Shown: positions 12,701 through 27,700 of the stretch, in pieces
How the letters are laid out: each line of letters opens with the position of its first letter
How positions within the stretch are numbered: the first letter of the stretch is position 1
NCBI GenBank assembly: GCA_963971305.1
Contig: OZ020311.1
Coordinates: 496,001 to 560,000 of the forward strand
Reading direction: 5' to 3'
DNA: 64,000 nucleotides
Source: Arcuatula senhousia
Taxonomy: Eukaryota; Mollusca; Bivalvia; Mytilida; Mytilidae
Notes under the pieces: generated by a model
What the model was told of the DNA's origin: nothing
Database searches by the model: none
Seen by the model: the letters and a program-made list of their open reading frames with translations, nothing else
Position numbers and translations under genes: made by a program

Positions 12701-15700
12701 ATATTCTGACACACTATAAACCAATAAAAAAGTTTCTTTAAAAATTAATTTCTTTTTTAAAATGATGAAGATATTTGTTGATTAATTCCTTAAGTTTTTT
12801 TCCCATTATCTTTTATTTTGTCACCCAATGACTATGACCATTAAAGACTTGTTGACGCGGTTAAATGGTCGACTAACATGCGAAATTGCTATTTGTTTCA
12901 TTCCATAAACCAGGTACGCCAGCGTCAGATGAATTATGACATCCTTATAACAATAAGACATCAAATTTATATCTGAATATGACAACCTTTTACCATCGTG
13001 TTGCCATAGCAACAAAAAGCATAACCTGACAACAAAAATTATTGAAGGTGAATTGCATGTTGAGCATATAAAATATGTCCCAATTTATATCATCAAGCGC
13101 TAAAGTACTATATTGATCATAAATCTATCTCGACATTGATTTAAACGCACAGAAGATTTGCCCAAGCTTTTTAAAACTTCTTAATAGTGTTGTTACGACT
13201 ATGACAATTAAGAACATAACACATATTACGATGAAACGAGACAGTTCCGTTTGCTAATAATCTTATCTGCCGTGTAACAATTCTCATTCTGTCAGATGTT
13301 TTTTATTAATTGTTAATGTAAAATACAAAAGACTGGAACTGTTTCATTTTTTAAATTTTATTAATTTAAAGGTGTTTTTTTTCAAAACTTTTTTATTTAA
13401 AGCATTAAAGCAAAAAAAAAAATGTCAACTCTATCTTTGATGTATGAAAAAGGATTTCTTTTCTTCCAATAATGATTGGAAAATTAAATGATTTAGTGCA
13501 TGTATGGCATATAAAAAGTGCACTAAGATGCCTCTCAAGAAAGAGGTAAAACTGTTAAATCAAATAATTTTCCCAACTTCTTTCAGATTTAGGCAAAGTT
13601 ATAAAAAGTCACTTATTGACTTTCATGCGATAAAGCTTTTTAACTCATTTTAAACTATCAAAAGTTTGAAAACTTAAAAAATCATGACTTTTTGTATCAT
13701 TTCAAATTAGAGAATTTTTGGTAAAACTTAACATTTCATTTCAAAGAAGCAAAGAGTACAAATAGGACATTCAGATGTATGAAGTCAAAACTATGACAAA
13801 GACAAAATCAGTCATGTCAATTAGGGAACATCTTGAATATAGCTCAGCATGGTTTTACTCTAACTGGTTTCACTCAAATGTTGGTGAGGGTGATTTTAAA
13901 TAGTTTGAAATAACTATGTGAATGATTATTTGGGACATAATAAAATAAAGATGACAATGAACTGTAGAGTAAAATCAAAATAGGGTAAAGCATAATTTTA
14001 GGATGTTAATATTTTTAATTTAGACCAGTATGAGGATGCTTTTATAATATATATTTCAAGAATGATAATAACTCTGACAACAAAATATTGATCACATAAA
14101 ATTCACTCAAATATCATGCAAAAATTACACAACCATTAAACTCACCTTTAACCTATTTACCTATGACCTTGACACTTAAAGTTTACAAAACATTGAATTA
14201 CCTCCCTTGGAGGTCACAAGGTTTGTCTATTTCTAACAACCTTTGAGGACACTCTACACCGAACATCCCTTGATGGATCTTAACTAAACTTTATACACAG
14301 GTAGTATATGGAGAGGTCAAAGGACAAAGGCCAAGGACTAAATGGTGACCTTGAACAGTCAAGGTTAATGATAAAACTCATTATGCCAGGAAGCACTTGA
14401 CCTTTGAGACTTGACCTTGAAAAAATCAGCAGCCACTTTACGTTTACTGTGTGTAAAGTTTGATTAAGAACTCTCGAAATACATCAAGCATAGAATGAAA
14501 CCATCTCATAGAAGGCTGTTAAATACAGACGGACAGACCTGACATGGAGCTAAAACTCGAGGGACGACACAATCCACAGAATCAATGAAATACACATCAG
14601 ACTACCCCAAGTCTGTATAGCTCACTGAGTCAAAATTATATGTTAATTTTTCAACGGAAAATTCAGGTAAAGGTATAAATGTATAAAACATTTTACAAGA
14701 ATTTTTGATAATAACATTAAATTTTAATTTCAATGGTTAAAACAATGTTCTTTATTTTGACCATTTTGATTTTTGTTGAATAATTGAGTCCTTGATGAAT
14801 TGACATTATCTTTAAATATTAAAATTGACATTCCACATTTCTATTTTAATTAAAATTACAATAAATAGGAAGAAATAATGAAATGAGGAAAAACTTATAA
14901 ATATTTCTTCAAGTCAATATCTTTTCCAATTTTTCAAAAAGCTAGAACTTTATAACATACATACAAAGCTTTGAATTCAATAGCCTTTTTTGTAAGATTT
15001 ACAACAGCCTTTACAAATGACGAGTGCTTAGTGATAGCATAAGCTTACCGAGCCAAAGGCCAAGTTAGCTAACAGACAAAGGGAAAAGGCACCAGAAATA
15101 AGGTATTAGACAAACATATACAGGTTACCAAGAGATACCATACTCCATCCAGTGGTTGTGTATAGTGCATGTTGAAAATTTAATAAAATAGAATAAAGAC
15201 TAAAAAAGAAACAAAGATTTAGTGAAGTAATGGTCAAAGTATTGAAGAAAAGACATAACTTTATATTATTCTCTTGACAGTTCATATGAAATACAGTGAA
15301 ACCAAAATACCTCTGGGACTCAAGAATTTGTTTGAAACTGACAAGTCTTCAAAAGTCATGCAGGTTTAAAATGCTTAGAAATATAAAGACAGTCTGGTTT
15401 AAATAGATTTTCATTCTTCATCGTAGGGCATGCAGTGAAAATAAATCTTCTGGAACTTCTTGTTTCATTCAGTTCCTAATTAACCAAATTTACCTGTCAA
15501 AGGAAGGGCGCACAGTTCTATTTCGGCCTTTGGTTTCACTGTCATATCATAATGTGTATTTTGACCTTAACCCTTGTATTTGACCTTGACCATAAACTTG
15601 AGAGGAACTATTGTGCTCTCTGTCGAGTAGATCTTTAAATATGAACCCATATCGAATAATTTCAGCCAAAGAGACCAGACAAACCTTGAAAACAATAATC

Positions 15701-18700
15701 AAATAGATAAGAAGAAAATATAATCAAGAAATAAAAACTTGCATGACTTGAAAATTATCTGAATAAAGCATAAGTCCAAATTAAATAAAAACACCTGGAT
15801 ACATCTGTGAAACAGACTTTATATAAACCAAAAAAACACCAAACTGAGTCAAGATTTAATATTCATAAAAAAAAAATGTAAGTAACACCTTCTCAAAAGC
15901 AAGGTACAAATTAGGAAAAATTTACAAATATGAGTAAAAATAGTTAACTTCTCATTTTTGTGGTATTTGTAAAGTTTTAGCTTTAAATGCCTCCATTCTT
16001 AAAATTTATTAAATCTACCTATTCAAACCTAAGTAAAAACAAGAAAACTGTCCTTTGAAGTAATTTTCAAAAAATTCCAGCAAGCAACAAATATATATAT
16101 CAAATAATTAACAACTGTGATGCAAACAAAAACAGACATGCCATCAAATACTTTATAACTGAGAGTACATGCACAAATACAACATATTTGAAAAATATTC
16201 CTGAATTTGTGCATGATTTAACTGTAAACACTTATACCTCTATGCAAACATCTTGTCCAGAAAATAACTTTGAGCACACCACCCAGAGGTGAAGGAAGAC
16301 CCCCTACTTCATATAAATTCTTTGACCTCTACACAGGTGAAGGAAGACCCCCTACCTACTATAAACATTTTGACCTCTTTACACTTAGTAACCAGCACAC
16401 AAACCAAACTTTAGAATATCCAATCACATTTGCACACTTTGACCTCTAATTATGACCTCTAAACTAATGACCTTACCTTTCATTGTTTCTGTTCATATAG
16501 TTGCACCCTGGGTCTATGGGTACGGCAGGGTATGAGCCGACTTCCTTTCCACATGGGGACAGGCTTGACGATTTAGTGGAGGAGATGGAGGAACATGAGG
16601 ACTCCGACGGAGAGGAGGGGGTGTGGTCACTTCCACCCAGGTACCTCCTGTCTGTGTAGTTATATTTAGATGGACTACTGACTTTGTGAAGGGTGGACTG
16701 TACAGGTTGAGGTCCACAACAGTTTGTGTTGACCTTGGCAAGAGTTGACTGGACTGGCTGTGGTCCACAACAGTTTGGGGACACTGCCTTAGGCTCTGTT
16801 TTGATCTTTGTGAATTGGGTGACTAAAATAAAAGACATGAAGATTTAAAGCATAAGGTTAATGTTAAATCTTAAATGGCAGAATAAGGATTTTGGTATCA
16901 CCCTGATTCATACCTAAATGTAGAATAGAACTTTTTTAAAGATGATTTTGTTTAATTGCCTTTGTATGTTTTTTTTTAATTTTCTGATGCCAAATCTCTT
17001 TCTTCCAAAGACTTTTTATTGCAAAAGCCATGAAAATAGATATTCACAAATGACGAATTTCACCAAACATCATTGTATACAGCAAACCTGACTATTCCTT
17101 AATTTGACATATATTTCTTTAAATAATTGAATGTACTTAGACAGCCCAAGACCTGATATGTCGCAGATAATATTCTAACAAATATTTTTTATCAATATTA
17201 ATTTCATAATAAAAAACTATGATTTATTTTAGTGATACAAAAAGCAGTTATAACATGTGTAAGCCCTTGAAATTGATAAAATAGATTCCCACAAAATGGC
17301 ATCAAAAATCAGTTAAACACCAAAAAAAAGCAATTATATCCAGATTTGAATGACATTTTAGGACTCAATGTATCATCTACTACAGCTTTAAGAATCCTTC
17401 CCAAGATGTCGTTACTAAAGACAATAACACGTCGAACATGGAATTACAATGTTGTCGACAACCACAAAGACAAGAGGATCATTAAATCTTAAAATTTAAT
17501 AACATCTCATTTCTCAGCCGTCAATTACATGTTTTGTCAAAAATACACAAAAACTGCAATGATCGTTGGCTTAGTTAATTGGGACGAGGCTCAAATTCTT
17601 CTTTGACGTACCACGTAAATTATTCATGGAGTAAAAAGATTGAGTGTCGAAGGGGTTAAAGGCCCCAACATGTAAGAGTAATTGAGTCTTGTGAGCCTTC
17701 ATAATTTGTTTTCACATTGTAAAAAAACTGTTATTGAAAACGTTAGGGAATTGATTTTGTTACTTCGGAGGTGTCGATTTCATCATTTTTAATAATTAAA
17801 GAGACATCATTTGGGATATAATAATGTGTTAGAACTAAGGACAGACAGTCTAGTCATTAACGTGTTTGAAAGGAAAGACAAATTGTCTCCTCGATCGTCT
17901 AAATCGCCACGAAACATCTCATAGTTTACAGAATTAACATGGAAACAATTTAAGACTGTTATTTTTTTAATGGTTCATTAGTCAGTTTTTATTTATCAAT
18001 CATTAATCATGTTAATCAAATTAAGTCCATCAAGTTTTATTTAACTTTTAAGCATTTAAAAAAATAGTGATATTTTTGTAAATGAAATCTTTTTAATGCA
18101 ATTTTGAAATAATAAAAATTAAATTAAAGGAAAATCTGCCCCATTCCCTTAATTACATGTATACTAAAAAAAAAGACAAAAAAAAAGAAAAATATAATAA
18201 TTAAAACTAAGCCTAATGTCACAAATATCATAATAAAACTCTTTTAACAACTTGAATCTTACATATGATAGGATAAGACATACTAATCATATAACAATTC
18301 CAAAAAGGCTCATTTAGATTATTATACCAAATACAACTGAATACATTCTAGCTTTTTTTTACTTCTAGAAAAAATAAATTTTAAACAAAATAAAAAAATT
18401 CCAATCTTATTTAGAAAGATGAAAAGACTCATCCTTTAGAGAAATGTTCTTGCATTTCCAATTAAAAGTACCGATGAATCGTAATTGTATAATAACAAAC
18501 GCCTGATTGAATTAGATCAATAGTAACACCTTTTCTCATTGACAATTTCAATACGCCAGAAGCTATTGTCGCAACATTAAAATACGCTGATCACAAAAGT
18601 TAAATCTAAAGTCCGTTAATCTTATCAAAGACGCTACGGTTTAAGACGAGCAATATTGAACCGTGAATTAAACTTCTCCTTTATTGCTTATTCTATTGTT

Positions 18701-21700
18701 GATAATTTTCCAGAATTGTTATTTTTGTCGATATTGTAATCCATCCGATAGTTTGTAATCTCAGTGTTGAGACTTTCAAAAGGATGATCAACTTACGGAC
18801 ATAAAAAGCAAACGAGAAACTGACTGAAACTCTAATCAAAAAGTTTAAAACATGAAGAAAAAAAATTATATAATCATCATGTTAAAAAAAACCAAAAACA
18901 CTTGGATTTAAATTCATAGAAAAAAGCATAACAAAATTGAAAATAATATATCATATGTATCCATTTCAGGACAAAATCAATAAACTTGCAAATAATTGCC
19001 CTCAGTTCATACTAATAGAGACCGTTGTCTTATAGTTTTGGCAGGCATTATAAATAATACAAACTTTGAACTTACTTTTTTCTACTATCAATTAAAGTTC
19101 AAATGGTCAATGTGTTATGTACCATGGCTTTTACAAATAACTAAATTGTGTATTAAATACTATCACTTTTCAATTTTAATGATTTAATTGACAGCTACTC
19201 AAATTCAATACGCCACCCATAAAGTCGACCTTTCTCAAACACACTGGAACAAAGAGCGAGCCTATAAATAAATGCATGAACTGCATGCTGGGTAAAATAC
19301 TGAGAGGATGTAACGGTAAAAATTACCTACCTGTTCCCTGCTAGGAGATATTTTGCCCATAACAAAGAACATGTGATAATCTATATCAGTTTCTTTGAAA
19401 TTTGAATTTTCTTCCAAAACAACGGCAATTGTTAAATAAATGCCAAGAAATCTATCATCACTGTTACCATTTAATATTTCCGTTATGATATCATTATTAG
19501 GTGGAAATATTTGCATAATACTACTTGACTCTGCGTTCTTTGACTGTGAACTGGTTCATTTTTTATCAATGTATAAAAGACCACCCTTGTTTTGATGTTA
19601 AATTCATTTTTAATGGTGAAATTTCTATTCAATAGTTACGAACAACCCAACAGTACTGTGAAATTCATGCATATTTATCTTCGTCTTTAATAATGATTGA
19701 TTAAGTCTGAAGAAAATGAATTCAGATTTTGGTCAATATTTCTATTATCTTTTTTCATAAGTCTTAAAGATTTAGATGCTATTTTACAGTAAGAACAATT
19801 CTGTATTTATACATTAACCTAGATCTTTTTTAAGACGTAATATTCAATTGGTATTACAGTCAAAGAAATTAGGGTTTAAGATTTACAGGTCCAAATCCAT
19901 TATTTGCAATTTTTTATATAGACTATGTTTCAAAATTTGCTTAAATTCACAGGAGCGATAGTTTTACAGGCGATTACTTGTAGGACCTGTGCTAATTTTG
20001 AAAGCTGTATTAAAGTTTTACTTGACAGTATAATTTTCTTTTGGTTTTTTTTTTTTTTTTTTTTTTTTTTAGGAAAGAGTGGAGGCTAAAATTAAATCCA
20101 AAATCCATGTTTTAAAATGCTACATTTGATAAACACAGAAAAAAACCTAATATTTTCAACATTTATATTCTAAAATCTTAATCACCTTACATTAATCTTT
20201 AAAAGGTGGGTTTTGCTTTTCCTATTTTTATCATATGATGCCTATAGAAGATGGGTTTTGTTTTTCTTATTTTTATCATATGATGCCTATAGAAGATGGG
20301 TTTTGTTTTTCTTATTTTTATCATATGATGCCTCTAGAAGGTGGGTTTTGCTTTTCCTATTTTCATCATATGATGCCTATAGAAGATGGGTTTTGTTTTT
20401 CTTATTTTTATCATATGATGCCTCTAGAAGATGGGTTTTGCTTTTCCTATTTTCATCATATGATGCCTTTAGAAGTGGGTTTTGCTTTTCTTATTTTCAT
20501 CATATGATGCCTCTAGAAGATGGGTTTTGCTTTTCTTATTTTCATCATATGATGCCTTTAGAAATGGGTTTTGCTTTTCCTATAGCATAGAAACAATAAA
20601 GAAACTCTGCTTGCAGGCCTATGCCATCGCTTCATAATGCAGACCAGTCATTTGATGTAAATAACATCTAACATAAACCCTCGACTTTAAGATTCAGGTA
20701 AATCTACGTCTTTGTCTCAGTCCATTTCTACCTGGCGATTTCCTTAATGGAAAGATGACAGAAGAGTTCATAGACGTTTGATCCTTAAGTCGCTGCAATT
20801 ATTGTGAAATGTTAAAGCCGGTTGTTGCGACTTATTGTAGCAGAAATTGTAAGGACAATCAAACATTAAGTTGACATTGTTCATCAAAGAATGCTAAACT
20901 TCATGAATAGAAAACATAACTACTTTTAGACAATGCATCAGTAGAAAGCAAAACCCACTTTTAATTTAATTGTGTAAGTTTCTATTATCAAAGTCCAGTT
21001 AGGTTTGCAGATCAAACATTTTACAATGTGTTTAATGCTTATTTGGTTTAAAAAAAAATAATACAACTTTTAAAAAATTAATATTTAGAATACATGTAAT
21101 ACTTTTGAGCAAAATAACAAATATCAAATTATATCAAAATTTCATGAAATTTTCTCTTAAACTTCAAAAATTGCAACACTTATAATTTTTTTTAAAGATA
21201 GAATCAAAAACAATATACTTCATAATTGTTCACCTCTGCCGACTTTGTCAAAATTATAGAAATAATGGGGGTTTGGCTAGTATCTGTCATACACCTGCCC
21301 AAGGCCCTAAACACCATGGTTATTCAAATTTATTCTCGACTGACCTCATGGGGAAACGATTATAATAGACGATTATCAAATTGCTTGTTCATACAACCGC
21401 TGGCAAGGCACTCTCACAATCCTCGACTATTGTCTCATCTGTTTACAATGAAATCTAACCATATGGGGAAGTTTTTTGTCTCATCTTATTTATTGGGGAA
21501 TTTTTACAGAAGGTTAGGCTAACTTAGTCAATTTCAGTTTCAAAAGGATTAAAAATTTGTCAAAAGATGAGGGCACTGGATTCTAATTACACAACAAGAG
21601 GTTTTGATAAAGATATTGAAAAGCAGAAAAAGGCTAATGATGACACTAAACATATGTCAACATGAACATAAAAATAGCCAAAGGAGGCACCAGATGAAAT

Positions 21701-24700
21701 TGAAAATTATCTGTTATAATTATAACTGACTTGAAAAATTTTGAAGATGAGGTGGCAGGCTACTGATCATGACATATCAAATTACAAAGAGGTCATCAAA
21801 TGGTTAGTATTGTAAATTACAAGGGATACCTATGTACATGTAAACAAACAACCAAGACCCTTCAGTCAAAAAAAAACAACTCCTCTGAGCGATGAATAAA
21901 TATAATGACGTATAAGCTTATCAGTGGCAAAAATGGCCGATAATACCAGACCCTTGTCCTAACAAAAACTCAAGAAATAAATTTATATTCTGCAACCACC
22001 TCCAATTGATACCTTTAACTTCAATAAGATCTAAATAGCCAATTTAAAATGCATCTGGTGAAAACAAGCATCTTTTATCTAGCGATCTATTACACAATGA
22101 ATGTTGTTAAATAACTAATGGTGCATATCGTATAAAAAACCGGAAGTTATAAATCGTCAAACTTTGATTTTTAAAGCCATTTCACCATCACTGGCAAAAA
22201 GCCGACTAAATCTATACAAGAAAATAATGATCAAAGGCCACTATTAAGAGATAATATCATGTTTACTTTAAGTCAGGCTTACGAAATCGCTATGGCTAAT
22301 AATTTCATTAATGCATTTTCTGTTAATCACTTTGTTATATTTGTGCACATTTACAGAATAATTTGTTGAAAGCACACCTTATGAAATTATTGCATTTTGA
22401 TAAAGTAATAATATTGAGGGTATGGATAGGGGTCCTTAATTCTGCATTATTTAAACATGTTAAATATTTGCTATTTCTTTTCTTTTTCTTCTTGTATTAC
22501 ATGTATTTGCCTTTATTCTCATAATTCTTTTTATCTTAGGGACAAATTATTCTATCTATTCAAATATTCATTTTTTCTATTTTTGGCACATTATTATAGA
22601 TCATTTAATTTTTCTGGCCATCATACTGATCCTTGAAACCCTCCTCTGCACCCTCTAATAGTCCTGTTAGAACTTAACCAATCATAATTAAGGGACTAAA
22701 ACATGGTAAAAGGTCCAATTATTCAATATAGCCTAAACATGCATGCAATCTAGGAATTGATCTCTGAAGGTAAAAAACTGAACAAACAGTAATTGAACAT
22801 TAAAAGTTCATTGATGCTGAAGAAAGTAAAGTGGTGCTTGTCTGGTCTATATAGAGGTGGAGAGACCAGGCCTTAATTTCAGTCTTAAAAAGACGTTAAA
22901 TTAAGGAAGTTAATGTAATGTCAAACCACATGCATTACAATTTTAAAAGAACTGTACAGTTCAATTTCATTTTGAATACATGTATAAGATTTATTGGCTT
23001 ATCAAATGTTACCCAGGCCCACATTAAGATCAGCCAAACCTCCCCTCCCACCTTTAGCAAAAGGTTGATTCACAACAACAAATTAAAAACACATTTATTT
23101 GGGCATATGTCTTCTTCATGAGTGCATGCTGCTAGACTTATCTTTTATTAAATAAATTATCTCCCTTAGCAAAAAAAATTTTGATGAAGAAAGGTTGTCC
23201 CATGTAAGTGGAGAGCAATACCCATGTACATTAAAGACCCCTCAGAGAAGGCTCGATGGGGCCGCTGCAAAGGCCACACTTGTAAACAGTTCTAGCTGGA
23301 GAGGGATTCATATAAGCACTAAGCTTGTTTCCCAATCCAGGATAAACAAATATGTTTAAACTAAGAAAAATTTCAATGTTAAAGAAAGTGCTTTAAAATG
23401 TTTCTGATGAATTTGAACATTTCAAAGAAAATAAATCAGAAATTAGAAACAAAACAGAAGAAAGCATCCTGACCTTCAAAAACAGGCTTTATGGTTCAAA
23501 ACATTTAAAGAATATTAAACTAAAAATATTTGAAACATATCTATTAATTAAAACATTACAAATATCCTGTGTGTAATTAAAAGACTGTAAAAATTTAACC
23601 CTTATAAAAATTAACATCCGTCACAATATATCTACATCAATTAAACTTGCAAACTTCCTTTGAATACTATAAGAAAATATGATTTGAAAAATTACATCAT
23701 AATTTGCCCTGAATTGTTTAATTTGACCACCTGTTAGAAACAAAAATGTTATGATTTAATAGGTAGAAAAAACATACCATGAGCAAATGGCTTAATTTGT
23801 GTTTTATTTCAGAAAACAGAACCATTGCATCACGTTGAAATATACCAGACACCAGAATTCATTTTGAAGGAATTTCTTTCATGAAAAGTTTTGTGAATGA
23901 AACAGGTTTTGTTTACATGATTAAAATAAGTGGCTGTTGAATAATAGATACAAATGCATACATGTACATGCATGTGTCTTTTACATGTTTTATTATTCAA
24001 TTGAATTAGGATAGTGGTCTTTAATAAATTTTTAACAAAAATAATAAAAATATAACATGAAAAGGATTTTCTGATATTCTGTATGAAACGAAGAAAATAA
24101 GAAATCTTTATTTTTTTCTTAATGCTGATCATAGATTATTTTTTCAAATGGATTTGACAAAGTTTGATTGTCTGGTTGACCTTACATGCATAAGAACATT
24201 TTGTTTTTCTACCTCCAAATTGTTTCGGTCTCTTAATGTTTACAATAACAATTGATTCCATTCAATGTTAAAATACAAATTCCACTGACAAATTCAGCAC
24301 ATCCAAAACTAAGTATTTGCATTGACACATACACTGGGTATTTTCTACTTTCACCAATTTTTCATCTCTCTAATGTTTCATACATTTGTAAAAAAAATTG
24401 ACATCTCATTCCATCGAAGGGAGGTAACTGGCTAGATCAAATAAAACTTCTATCACAGGCACTTATCATTTGTCAAACCTATTAGTTATACATTTCAGAT
24501 ATGGAACTCGGTATTTTAAAAACATTCTTCTATGATGAAAGTATCAACTTTACTTTCGTTCATATTTACTTCTTTCATTAAACGAGAGAGAAAATTATCA
24601 TTGTCAAGATAAAGGAATTCCTGACGGCCGTTTGGATAGCCGTGTATACTTGTGTTTCTATGAGCGGTGGTATTCCGCAGGACATCAGAGAACAATTAAT

Positions 24701-27700
24701 TACACCCTCTAGTGATCATCAGATCAGGGGGAGATAAGTCCGCATTAGATTTCGCACTACACATCATAATTATGTCGTCCTTTGTCCACAGTTGTCGTCA
24801 TCGGTTTGGGGTCTAATTAGATAGCTTTTGTCCTGCAGATTCTTAGTTGTTTAAAATAGACCAATGTTATAAATATAATTTTATCAGAAACATTTGTATA
24901 TAGTGTTCTAAGAGGTAGCATTTATCATGTTTAAAGCTATACATTTAATATTTTTTAAAACATAATTTCAGTAAGGAATGAGAAACTCACTAAGGAACCT
25001 GAATACTATACGCCTCTTAGTTTTGTAGATGGGAAATAAAAATTAAATCTAAAGATCTATATTTTCCTCTGACTTAATTTAAAACTTTCAACAAGTTCAA
25101 CATACATTTAAACAAATGAAATGTTTATCTACTATATTACAACTCTATCTTATATTAATAGATATAGAGCAATAATGTTTGTCTATGGAAAAAACAATGT
25201 GAAGTTTATGCTTTTTTTTATCCTGTCGTAATTATTCTTTTTTTTTAAATCTCGTTAAACAAAAAAATTATGACAATAGTAACCTAATAATTAATTTTAT
25301 TCATTTCTATAGTTAATATTCTTTCATTAATGTTCTTTCATAGTCATAAATTGTGCTGATCGAAGCTGATCATTTTCAAAATTCATTAACACTAAACAGA
25401 ATCTAGTATTAAACAATGTACAATGCTGTCGGCCTTTTTTACGCACCTAAGGGTTATAATTGCCAAAAACTTCTTTAATAGTAATATTTTTTTAATAAAA
25501 GTTCACTACCAAATAGCTGAATGTTTCCTCTATTTTGCATAATTTTCATTTTTTGAATTACATAACATAAAGCTCTAAAAAATGGTACTGAACAGGAGCA
25601 ACCAACTTTTTTGTCATCATAAACATGTCGGCTTTTTGTACGCAGTCAAAAATTAGGTAATCACAATTTATCCCCCTTTATGCAAATGAAGTCATGGCAC
25701 ACTTTGTATTGACCTTTGGTCATTTCCGGAAAACATGTCAAAATATAGGCTGTTTCCAAAAAGTGTGCCTGGAAAATTTTTAGTTTTACCGACAAGGTGG
25801 TACTTTGTCATAGCAGAAGTAATGTAAACTATATAAAAGTACCAAAATTATTCAAAACTAGAATACTGACAAAGTCAGAAAGGGCCCCGCAAAATATCTA
25901 AGTGTTTTCAAAATCATACGAACTTTAATTATAACCACTAAGGAATGCATATGAAACTGCAGATCTGTATTGTTAATACTGTAATAGCCTTTGAGTTTTA
26001 TTGTTCACAAAGTCCAATTCTCATAATCTGTGATTTTCGATAAAAAATGAAGTTTTTTCCAAAAATATTAATCAGATTTGCACGAAATTTTAATATGCAA
26101 ATCAGGACATGCTACTTAGCAGCTGAACAAAGTTTCAGAACTGTTTCATTAACAGTTTTTGTGTTTTAGTGTTCACAAAGTCCAATTCTCAAAATCTGTG
26201 ATTTTCGATAAAAAATGAAGTTTTTTCCAAAAATATTCAACAGATTTGCACGAAATTTTAATATGCACATCATGACATGCTACTTAGCAGCTGTGCAAAG
26301 TTTCAGAACTGTATTGTTAACAGTTTTTGAGTTTTAGTGTTCAAAAGGCCAATTCTCAAAATCTGTGATTTTCGATAAAAAATGAAGATTTTTTACAAAA
26401 TTTTTTATCCGATTTTCACAAAATTTTAATATGCACATCATGACATGCTACTTAGCAGCTGTGCAAAGTTTCAGAACTGTGGTGTTAATAGTTATTGAGT
26501 TTTAGTGTTCACAAGAATTGTTGACGGACGGACAGACGGACGGACAGACGGACAAAGTGAAAACTATAGGGCGTCCGCATCTTCGATGCGGGGCCCTAAT
26601 TAAGGAATATTGCTTCAAAATAAAAATAAAATCTCATTTTTTATTACTTTTCTTCATTCTAAGATAAAGAAGTGAAAACGATCTCATGTTTGTGTTTACA
26701 AATTACCATGTGCGTATAAATACACGATGCGTATAAATACCCGACAAAGCTGTACATGTATTTTAAAATCTAGCGGATATATTGCATGATCATTTAAATA
26801 AATATTTTAACTCTGTACAAATAGTATTTGTAACTTTTTATGAACTTTCGTTAAACTTTTTCCACCCAACGCTATTAATTTTTTTCATTTAATGTGAATC
26901 TGTTGACTTAAAAAGGAACCTTTTCACATCTTGTATATTACTATCTAATTATCGTTACAGTTTGTGGCGACACCTATCTACATTTCAGAGTCGCCTAGGT
27001 GTCAGTATTCATCTTTCCCTTCCCGTGCCTGCGTCAAGGTCTAGTAGCGTGTTTCTTCAGAATGTCAGATATTTTTGAAATAATAATTTCAAGTTAACTT
27101 TTCCTTTTAGGAAACTTTTTTGACATGGTCAAACAAACACAAAATAAATGGGGCACCATGACACGAAGTTACATTCCAAAACATATGATGTGAATCTGTG
27201 TGTGGGAAGGTTTTTAGCTCAGTGACCAAAATTATCAAGGTTACGTGAAAGTGGACAGTTTTCCCCAGACATATAATTCTGAAAGGGGAGTAGAGGCTAG
27301 GAAAAAATTATGTTCTTAAAATTAAACTATTTTGAATCCTGCTATTGCCCTAAAAAAGCATACAAAAATCTAAAGGGAATTACTTTATTTTAATGATGTT
27401 GTTTACAGCTTATGATGTATGAAATTGTTGCACCATTGTATTATACACTTTTATTGATAAAATTGTTTAAAAAACCGTCCAATACTTGTATGATAATATG
27501 TAAGATTGTCAACTTTTTTCCTATTTCTTACAAAAAAGCCTAATAATAATAAATGAACAGGAGGAAAAGAAAAAAATATTTTAAAAAATAAAATATTTTT
27601 CCCTAATCCTGCAAAGTACTTATTTTTACAACACCAGCATTTAAGTAAATAAACAAAGGAGCACCAGTTAAAGTTATGGACAATCCAAAGTAAATACAAT

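Larger units (their letters stand above)
11656..16476 (-). other. ETV intron between exons 4 and 5
   Basis: 4.8-kb phase-2 intron. Contains a nuclear-receptor half-site cluster (14.16-15.59 kb) and an imperfect tandem duplication next to the exon 4 donor (16.27-16.39 kb). The remainder is AT-rich with nothing recognisable. Confidence 0.8.
25881..26597. mobile_element. MITE-like element with AGGGCCCCGCA ends and internal tandem repeat
   Basis: The left end AGGGCCCCGCA is inverted at the right end (TGCGGGGCCCT). Inside, a 167-168-bp block is repeated three times (phase marker 'ttcgataaaaaatgaag' at about 26036, 26204 and 26371), followed by a GGACGGACAGAC microsatellite and a perfect hairpin CCGCATC-TTC-GATGCGG just inside the right end. 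Non-coding. I infer a non-autonomous DNA transposon; a clean target duplication was not evident. Confidence 0.6.

Noticed and set aside
16514..16768. 84-codon minus-strand frame overlapping ETV exon 4
   Set aside because: Shadow frame of the real exon; the ETV frame has motif and splice support on both sides.
19262..19516. Minus-strand 84-codon frame ending at a good donor (CAG|GTAGGT at 19330), with an octamer ATGCAAAT at its start; possible alternative ETV first exon
   Set aside because: Its phase (0) does not match exon 4 (needs 1); splicing would read the wrong frame and stop. No family resemblance.
20213..20590. 125-codon open frame on the plus strand
   Set aside because: Entirely produced by the 45-bp minisatellite; no start context or family.
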